Source: CAVVUC01 sp963751395 (GTDB lineage: Bacteria; Verrucomicrobiota; Verrucomicrobiia; Chthoniobacterales; Chthoniobacteraceae). From it: DNA of 64,000 nucleotides. Positions 55,211-61,781 of the stretch are shown here, piece by piece. Under the pieces are notes generated by a model that saw only the letters and a list, made by a program, of their open reading frames with translations, ran no database searches and was not told where the DNA came from. The stretch lies in contig CAVVUC010000001.1 in assembly GCA_963751395.1 (NCBI GenBank), positions 1,364,001 to 1,428,000 on the forward strand, in the 5' to 3' direction. The position numbers and the translations under genes were made by a program. Each line of letters opens with the position of its first letter. Within the stretch, counting starts at the first letter, position 1.

Positions 55211-57674
55211 GTTTGGAATCGATGGCATGTTGATGTGCGGGTGGTTGCTGGAATTTGATTTGTTTCGATTTCCCGGGGCTGAGCGCGCAGTCGAGCGTCC
55301 GGCCGCCGTAGCGCACCCGGCATTTGGTTCCGGTGACGCTGCGGATCGTGGCTTCGGTGAGCGCCCCGTCGGCCCAGGCGATATCGACCTCGAAGCCGCC
55401 GCGCGCCCGCAGGCCCTTCACCGAACCGGCCGGCCACGCTTTCGGCAGCGCCGGCAGGAGTTCGATTTCGCCGGCGTGGGATTGCAGCAGCATTTCCCAG
55501 ACGGCGGAAGTCGCGCCCAGATTGCCGTCGATCTGGAACTCCGCGCCAAACGCCGGAAATCCCGCCATCATGTTGGGATTGACGGTTGTCCGGATCTGTT
55601 CCTGGAGAACGGCAAGCGCGGCGTCGCCGTCGTGCAGGCGGGCGTAAAGATTTTCCGGGAACGCCGTCATCCAGCTTCCCTTCGTGAGCGCGCGCGCGGC
55701 GTCGAACCCCTTGCGGAGGGCGGCGGCGAATTCCGGCGTGCCGCGCGGCGTGATCTGCGCGCTGCAAACCGCGCCCCACGAGGAAAGGCGCTGCATCGTC
55801 GGGGACGGGCGGCATTTCCAATCCTGCTGCCATTCCTGCAGCTCGCCGGTCGTCGGGCTGACCTTGAGCGGGGGCAGCCGCCGAAGCGCACTTTCCAGCT
55901 CCCCGCGGAAGCCGCCGTCCGTCTGGAGCGCACGGCTGGCGGCGATGCAATTTTCAAAAAGCTGGCGGATCATCACCGTGCTGGCGGTCGGACCCGCACA
56001 GATGGAAGCCACCACGCCATCGGGGCGGCGGTATTCCTGCTCAAACGCAATATCCGGGCAGGTGACGAGGCAATGGGTTTCCGGGTCCTCGACCATCGTA
56101 TCGAGATAAAACCGGGCCGCCCCGGTCATGACCGGCCAGGCGGCGCGGAGATCCTTGATGTCGCCGGAAAAGGCATAATGCTCCCAGAGGTGCTGGCAGA
56201 GCCAGGCCGAGCCGACCTGAAAAATCGCCTCGCAGCCGAGCCCCTTCGTCGGACCGCCGCGCGCCCAGATGTCGCTCCCGTGGTGGGCCACCCAGCCGCG
56301 GGCGCCGTAGAGGCGGTCCGCCGCGCGCGCGCCGTTTACGCTCAACGCGCGGATGAAATCCAGCATCGGCTCGTGGCACTCGGCAAGGTTGCCGCTCTCG
56401 GCCGCCCAGTAGTTGATCTGGAAATTGCAGTTGAGCGTGAAGTTGCCCGACCACGGCGGACGGAGTTCATGGTTCCAAAGCCCCTGCAGGTTCGAGGGCT
56501 GGCCGCCGGGCCGCGAGCAGGAGATCAGCAGGTACCGGCCGAACTGCGCGAACAGCGCGACAAGCCCGGGATCGGGCTGCGCTGCCTTCATCCGTTCGTC
56601 GGTGGGCAGGTTATCGGAACCGCTCTGGCCGGGGTCGAGGCTCACCCGGGCGAACAGGCGCTGGTAGTCTGCGACATGCGCGGCGCGCAGCGCGGCGTAG
56701 GATTTGCCCGCGAGCGGCTTGAGATCGTCATCACATAATTTCGCCGGATCTTTGCCTTCGCGGCTCGGGCTTTTGTCCGGTCCGTTGAAGCTGGTGGCCG
56801 CAACGAGGAGCAGCGTCACCGAATTGCAGTTCTCCGCCACCAGGCCGGCATCGGTGACACTGACGCTCCCGCCTTCCGGCACGGCGACGAGGCGGGTCTC
56901 GAAGCGCGTGCCCTTTCCGTCCGGCGCGCTGTCAAACGTGGGTGGCCGGTTGACCCAGCTCGGGTGGGTGTGGGACGGCGCGCGTCCGGTCATTTTCAGG
57001 AATCCCCCGGCGGCTTTCACTTCGTGCGGGAGCAGCGAATTGAAGCTGGCCTTGAAGGAAATCTTTCCCGGCTGGTCGGCGGAGAGCCGGACGACAATCG
57101 CCCGGCCCGGATGCGAGGCGAAGACCTCGCGGGTGTAGCGGACGCCGTCGCAGGTGAACTCGACGCTGGCGAGTGCGCTGGCGATGTCGAGCGAGCGCCG
57201 GTAATCGCCCGCCGGACCGGCGAGCGGGAAGGCGATCTGGAGATCGCCCAGCGATTGATACGAGAAGTTGTCCGGCCCGATCACGTCGCTGCGCAGGAGC
57301 TTCCGCGCCTCATCGGTTTTTCCGGCAAAGATCAGGCGGCGAACCTCCGGCAAAGCGGCTTTGCCCTTGGGGTTGATGTCGTCATACGGCTCGCCCGCCC
57401 AGAGCGTGTTCTCGTTGAGGTCGAGCCGTTCGTTTTGGGGTCCGCCCCAGACCATCGCCCCGAGGCGTCCGTTGCCGACCGGCAGCGCCGCGGTCCACTT
57501 GTCGGCGGGCTGGCGATACCACAGCGTGAGCGGATCGGGCCGCGCCGGCGCGGCGGACGGCGCGGTCGCGGCAACTCCCCCGCCGGCCTCCGCTCCACGC
57601 AATTGCGCGAAGGCGGGCACCAGCAGGGCGAAAAGAACAAGCGGTTTGATGGTTCTGGTGAGAGGAAATATCAT
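55194..57674 (-). CDS. Secreted GH95-type glycosidase (alpha-L-fucosidase/galactosidase), 826 aa
   Basis: A signal peptide (IKPLVLFALLVPAFAQLRGA) precedes the N-terminal GH95 sandwich (WTAALPVGNGRLGAMVWGG, LNENTLWAGEPYDD) and the (alpha/alpha)6 barrel. GNFTLNCNFQINYWAAESGN (around residue 415) keeps both Asn of the active-site N-x-N-x-Q motif, CPDIAFEQEY the acid Glu, and GELQEWQQDW the Asp. The usual HRHxSHL stretch is replaced by CRPSPTMQRLSSWGAVCSAQ, and the WSxAWK segment by GSWMTAFPENL, so it belongs to an unusual branch. GH95 enzymes cleave alpha-1,2-L-fucose or alpha-L-galactose with inversion. ATG 57674 opens the signal peptide; the longer frame to 57818 is not used. The GH36-like stop is 17 bp upstream. 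Confidence 0.8.
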   Translation of the reverse strand: MIFPLTRTIKPLVLFALLVPAFAQLRGAEAGGGVAATAPSAAPARPDPLTLWYRQPADKWTAALPVGNGRLGAMVWGGPQNERLDLNENTLWAGEPYDDINPKGKAALPEVRRLIFAGKTDEARKLLRSDVIGPDNFSYQSLGDLQIAFPLAGPAGDYRRSLDIASALASVEFTCDGVRYTREVFASHPGRAIVVRLSADQPGKISFKASFNSLLPHEVKAAGGFLKMTGRAPSHTHPSWVNRPPTFDSAPDGKGTRFETRLVAVPEGGSVSVTDAGLVAENCNSVTLLLVAATSFNGPDKSPSREGKDPAKLCDDDLKPLAGKSYAALRAAHVADYQRLFARVSLDPGQSGSDNLPTDERMKAAQPDPGLVALFAQFGRYLLISCSRPGGQPSNLQGLWNHELRPPWSGNFTLNCNFQINYWAAESGNLAECHEPMLDFIRALSVNGARAADRLYGARGWVAHHGSDIWARGGPTKGLGCEAIFQVGSAWLCQHLWEHYAFSGDIKDLRAAWPVMTGAARFYLDTMVEDPETHCLVTCPDIAFEQEYRRPDGVVASICAGPTASTVMIRQLFENCIAASRALQTDGGFRGELESALRRLPPLKVSPTTGELQEWQQDWKCRPSPTMQRLSSWGAVCSAQITPRGTPEFAAALRKGFDAARALTKGSWMTAFPENLYARLHDGDAALAVLQEQIRTTVNPNMMAGFPAFGAEFQIDGNLGATSAVWEMLLQSHAGEIELLPALPKAWPAGSVKGLRARGGFEVDIAWADGALTEATIRSVTGTKCRVRYGGRTLDCALSPGKSKQIKFQQPPAHQHAIDSKHEKTT

Positions 57675-57691
57675 CTGCTTGGAAGCGAAGC

Positions 57692-60508
57692 CTATTGATC
57701 GGGCTTTGACGAGCCGGCGTTCGTCAAAGCGATGCGCTGCGCCCTGCCGGGCTGGCGGTTGGCGACCCTGACCTTGTAGATATTTTCTCCGGCGGGCTCG
57801 ACGCCCGCGATCTCGCAACCCTGCGCGCTCCCGGCGGCCGGCGGCTGTTTGCTGAAGAGGAAAAGATCCCCCTCGCGCGCGCCGGCGTCGTGGAGTTCGA
57901 TCCGGATTTCCTTCGGCGAAGACTGGACATCCTTGACCTCGGCGGCCCCGGCGGAGATGTGCAGGTTCGAGCCGATGAGGACCGGCTTGCCGGACGCCTC
58001 GCCGTCGATCGGCGTGAGCACCAGCTCCTGGCAGGCCCAGCCCTCAAGCGGCGGGGTGCTCCAAGAGCCTTGGGCGGTTCCGAGAAACTTGTTGTCCCAA
58101 AACGACCAGACGGCATAGGTGCGGTTGGGATCAAGTCCGGCCCCGGCAAAATCCAGAGTGACGGTCTGCGGCTGGCGTTCGTCCGGGTTCCAGAGAAGGA
58201 CGAGGCCCTGGTCGCCCCACGGGCGCTTGACGACGGTCGCGAGGCGCGGCCAGTCCTTCGCCGTTCCGAGGTCGAGCACCTCGGTGCGCAGGTGCGCGGG
58301 TGGCTGCATGATTTCCACGGTGCGCAGGTGGGGTTTGAGCACGTCCCAGTGCCACGGATCGGAGGTGAGCGCCGCGCCGCCCGAAAGCCCCATCATGCTG
58401 AGCCAGGTGCGGTGGAGATTCCAGCCGCCCTGCACGTTCCCGACCTCGTTCACGTCGGGGGCGATGTAGTAAATGTCGTTGTCCACCGCCATCCAACGGC
58501 CGTTGAGCTGGTAGGAGCGCAGCACGTCGTTGATGGCCGAACGCACGCCGCCGCGGTGCGCGTCGTGGCTGATGCGGTGGGCGTCCACCAGGCCGAGCAC
58601 GGCGCGGTTTGGTTCGATGATGCAGGCGAGGATGTAAGTATTTTCCCCGGCGGCCTTGCGGATCCGCTGGTAATGCTCGCGCATGATTTGGAACGAGGTT
58701 TTCTTTTTCTCATACCAACTGCCGTTGTCGCCGGTCATCACGGTGTCATTGAAATCGAGCTTCAGGTAGGTGAACCCGCTGTCCACCGCGTGGCGGATGC
58801 GCCCGGTGATGTGCTCGATGGCGCGCGGATGTGTGGGATCGAGCCAGCCGGATTCATCGGGACGGGAACCGGATTCCAGTTTGAATTTTTTGCCCCACAC
58901 GGCCTCCATGTTGGCGGGATCCTGGAGCCACGGGTGCTTCACGCCGATCATTGTGATCGCCATCCAGAGGCCGGGGCGCGCACCGGTTTCCGCGATGCGT
59001 TTGGCGTAGTAGGGCATGCCTTCGGAAAATTTTGCGTTGGCGTCCCACTTGCCATCGAAATCCTGGTAGCCGTCGTCGATCTGGATGACCTGCGGACGCA
59101 GGCGGGCCGGGTCTTTTTTCGCGGCATCGACGATTCCGAGCACATCGCTGCCCTTGATGTTGCTGGTCAGATGATACCAACTGCACCAGCCCGTGAGCGC
59201 GCCTTTTTCCGTGCGTGCGCCGTGGGTTTTGGCCACCCATTCCGCCCAACGCACCAATGCCTGGCGCGGCGGCTCCATCAGCAGGACAGCTTGCTGGCCC
59301 TCGCGCGACTCGCCCGCGTCCACGCGCACACCGCTCATATCGGAGGCGATTTTCAATGCCGCGCCGTCCTTCGACGAAGAAACCCGGTTCTCCAAATAGG
59401 CCAGCGGTTCGCCGACCGGGCCGAAGAAAATGCCCGTGCCGTCCTTGCGGTAAATCGAGCCATATTCATGCACGTTCAGACCATTTTGCAATTCGGCAAG
59501 CGTGCCGATGTGGTTGGGCGGACCGCCTCTCGAACTCTGATCATAGGCCGTCACCAGCCATTCGGTCGGAGCCCCCGGGAGAGTCAGCCTGGCGTGCGCT
59601 GCGGAGGGAACATTCACGGCTGGATCGACCATCAAGCAAGCGTCCGCCCAGTCGGCATGATCGCAGGAAATGCCGTCGCCGCCATCGTTGACGACAAGCA
59701 TGAGGCTGTTCGCGCCGGTGACATCGACATCGACGTTTTTGGCAGCCTGGCCCTTTTTCATCGTGCCGGAGTCGAAGCGTTTCTGGCCATCGACCAGCAC
59801 TTCGAAGCCAACGGTGGCCTCGGGTTTCTCGTCATCGGGACCGACGGAAGCCTGGAAACGCTTGAAAGCGCCGCCGAGCGGGATTTCGATTTCGCTGTGG
59901 GCATGCGTGCCGAGTCCGCGGGTGAAAACCTTGCCTGCGATGGAGAGCGGATTGCCGTCAGTCGAGCGATCGGCCTGGCACTTGCCATGGCCTTCGCGGA
60001 TGGCGGCAGCCGCTTGGGGTGACAGCCAGACCTTGTCGCCTTCGCGCGGCAACAGCAGCGCTGGCGGAGGCGACGGCATATCCACCGCCGCAAGCGATAC
60101 CAGGTTGATCGGTTGCGTGCTGCGGTTATGCAAAACCGCCTGCGCCAACACACCGGGAACTCCGGGGATTTCGCCCACGCGCAGTTCCAGAGAGAGCTTG
60201 TCGGCCGGAAATTCCACCGTCGAAATGGCGACTTCGGCTGCGCCGCAGGGCGTCTTTTCCACCGCCTTGCCCAATGACTTCGCCGGGATTCCCTCGCTGG
60301 ATCGCAGCAGCTTGCGGACGCCGCCGATTTCCACGGTCGCGGAGAATTCCGAGAGGAACGCCTCGATGCCCGGGGCGGCCACCTCCAACATGCGGCCACT
60401 GTCGGCGAACTTCGCAGACGCGGCTGGTTTTCCGTCGATCGCCCACGCGGCTGTGCCGCCACTGAGAGCGGCGGCCGCGATGATGCCCAATAATTTGCTG
60501 TGTTGCAT
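57692..60508 (-). CDS. Secreted clan GH-D alpha-galactosidase-like enzyme with inserted NPCBM domain, 938 aa
   Basis: A signal peptide (MQHSKLLGIIAAAALSGGTA) and an N-terminal beta-sandwich come first. An NPCBM carbohydrate-binding domain (about 180-300; VFTRGLGTHAHSEIEIPLGG, DHADWADACLMVDP) is inserted into the latter. The GH36/GH27-type barrel shows ALTGWCSWYHLTSNIKGSD, VIQIDDGYQDF and FTYLKLDFNDTVMTG, where Asp at about 583 is the probable nucleophile, and RISHDAHRGG near the expected acid. The C-terminal sandwich is normal. Assignment to alpha-galactosidase rests on the clan; alpha-N-acetylgalactosaminidase or beta-L-arabinopyranosidase relatives cannot be excluded. The NPCBM motif resembles the one in the GH43 gene 19455-21275. 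The start at 60508 is chosen for the signal peptide. Confidence 0.78.
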   Translation of the reverse strand: MQHSKLLGIIAAAALSGGTAAWAIDGKPAASAKFADSGRMLEVAAPGIEAFLSEFSATVEIGGVRKLLRSSEGIPAKSLGKAVEKTPCGAAEVAISTVEFPADKLSLELRVGEIPGVPGVLAQAVLHNRSTQPINLVSLAAVDMPSPPPALLLPREGDKVWLSPQAAAAIREGHGKCQADRSTDGNPLSIAGKVFTRGLGTHAHSEIEIPLGGAFKRFQASVGPDDEKPEATVGFEVLVDGQKRFDSGTMKKGQAAKNVDVDVTGANSLMLVVNDGGDGISCDHADWADACLMVDPAVNVPSAAHARLTLPGAPTEWLVTAYDQSSRGGPPNHIGTLAELQNGLNVHEYGSIYRKDGTGIFFGPVGEPLAYLENRVSSSKDGAALKIASDMSGVRVDAGESREGQQAVLLMEPPRQALVRWAEWVAKTHGARTEKGALTGWCSWYHLTSNIKGSDVLGIVDAAKKDPARLRPQVIQIDDGYQDFDGKWDANAKFSEGMPYYAKRIAETGARPGLWMAITMIGVKHPWLQDPANMEAVWGKKFKLESGSRPDESGWLDPTHPRAIEHITGRIRHAVDSGFTYLKLDFNDTVMTGDNGSWYEKKKTSFQIMREHYQRIRKAAGENTYILACIIEPNRAVLGLVDAHRISHDAHRGGVRSAINDVLRSYQLNGRWMAVDNDIYYIAPDVNEVGNVQGGWNLHRTWLSMMGLSGGAALTSDPWHWDVLKPHLRTVEIMQPPAHLRTEVLDLGTAKDWPRLATVVKRPWGDQGLVLLWNPDERQPQTVTLDFAGAGLDPNRTYAVWSFWDNKFLGTAQGSWSTPPLEGWACQELVLTPIDGEASGKPVLIGSNLHISAGAAEVKDVQSSPKEIRIELHDAGAREGDLFLFSKQPPAAGSAQGCEIAGVEPAGENIYKVRVANRQPGRAQRIALTNAGSSKPDQ

Positions 60509-60572
60509 GGTTGTTTTCCTAACTCGATTTTTTGTGTTTTGAAGTGCGATTGTCATGGATGCGGTCTTTCGA

Positions 60573-61760
60573 TTACCTGGCGGCGGGGGCGTCGAACACG
60601 CTCAGATCCCAGCGGTCCTTCCATTCGAGGAACGGCTTGCCGGTCTTGTCGAACTGGATGGGCAGCCAGACGTGGCGGCCGTCGATCGCGTTTTCGGGAC
60701 GCCAGCGGTCGGCCATGAAGATGAAGGCATCCTTTTTCCCCTGAACCGGCAGGATATGAGTGCTCTGGGTCTCGAAGGTGATGCGCGTGCGCTCCTCCGG
60801 GCCGACGCAGGGGTTGCCGAGCAGTTCCCATGGCCCCCAGATGGATTTGGCCGTGAACAGCCGCGCATCCGACGGAGCCCAACCGGCGCAACGCGAGGTG
60901 ATCATGTAATAGCTCCCGGCATGCTTGAACATCGTCGGCGACTCATTCTGTCCCAGCGGCGCGATGCGGATGTATTTGCCGATGTGCTTGGTGTAGGTGT
61001 CGTCGAGTTGCGAAAGTTGCAGGGTGCCGTTGTGCTCGGAGGCAAAGATGAGATAAGCCTTGCCGTCGTCGTCCACGAACGTGGTCATGTCCCGCGCCAT
61101 CTGGCCGCCGGCGTGCTGGGCACGCAGTATTAGATAGCCCGCCCGCATCGTGTCCGGGCCGCCATTGAAGCGCATCGGAGCAAATGCGGCCTGCTCTTGG
61201 GCGCTGAGCGGTTTTTTCTCCTCCTCCGGCACGTTCATCGGCCAGAAACCGGCGTTGGGCCGCATTCTCTCTAGGAAGCGGTAAGGGCCGGTCACCTGGT
61301 CGGCCACCGCGACGGCGCACTGCGCGGTGTTGTAACTCCCGTCGGCCTCATAATGGAACCACATCACGAACTTGCCGGTTTTCGCGTTGTAAATGACCTT
61401 GGGCCGTTCCAGCACGCAGCCCTTGCGAATCTCGTCCTTGGGGTCTTCGGAAACCTTGAACGCGATCCCCTCATCTTTCCAGTTGTAGAGATCCTTCGAG
61501 GAATAGACGCTGACGCCAACCTGGGCGAGATTGCCGGCCCCGCCCGCGACCATGAACTGGCCGAACCAGTAGTAGGTGCCCTCGTGGAAGAGGATGCCGC
61601 CGCCATGGGCGTTGATGTGGACGCCGTTGTCGTCCGGCCAGATTTCGCCGGGGATGAAGCTCTTGTTCGCGGGAGCCGCGGGCGACTGCGCGGGGCAGGT
61701 TGCGGCCACGCAGGACAGCGCCAGCGCGATCATCGGGAGGAAGTTGATAGAGTAATCCAT
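60573..61760 (-). CDS. Secreted GH43 exo-beta-1,3-galactanase-like enzyme, 395 aa
   Basis: The signal peptide is MIALALSCVAATCPAQS (from Met10; ATG 61760 gives nine more residues). The propeller is complete and has no accessory domains: IWPDDNGVHINAHGGG, GTYYWFGQFMVAGGAG, VLERPKVIYNAKTGKFVMWF, FVDDDGKAYLIFASEHNG, Glu about 273 in QNESPTMFKHAG, Gln about 331 in TQSTHILPV and MADRWRPENAIDGRHVWLP. The Glu and Gln again match the galactanase pattern. Expected role: exo-attack on beta-1,3-galactan, bypassing side chains. Its 5' end is nearly the same DNA as that of the partial GH43 at 1-489. It begins 21 bp after the GH31 stop. Confidence 0.82.
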   Translation of the reverse strand: MDYSINFLPMIALALSCVAATCPAQSPAAPANKSFIPGEIWPDDNGVHINAHGGGILFHEGTYYWFGQFMVAGGAGNLAQVGVSVYSSKDLYNWKDEGIAFKVSEDPKDEIRKGCVLERPKVIYNAKTGKFVMWFHYEADGSYNTAQCAVAVADQVTGPYRFLERMRPNAGFWPMNVPEEEKKPLSAQEQAAFAPMRFNGGPDTMRAGYLILRAQHAGGQMARDMTTFVDDDGKAYLIFASEHNGTLQLSQLDDTYTKHIGKYIRIAPLGQNESPTMFKHAGSYYMITSRCAGWAPSDARLFTAKSIWGPWELLGNPCVGPEERTRITFETQSTHILPVQGKKDAFIFMADRWRPENAIDGRHVWLPIQFDKTGKPFLEWKDRWDLSVFDAPAAR

Positions 61761-61781
61761 GTGCTTTTTAGCAGGGTCGGC

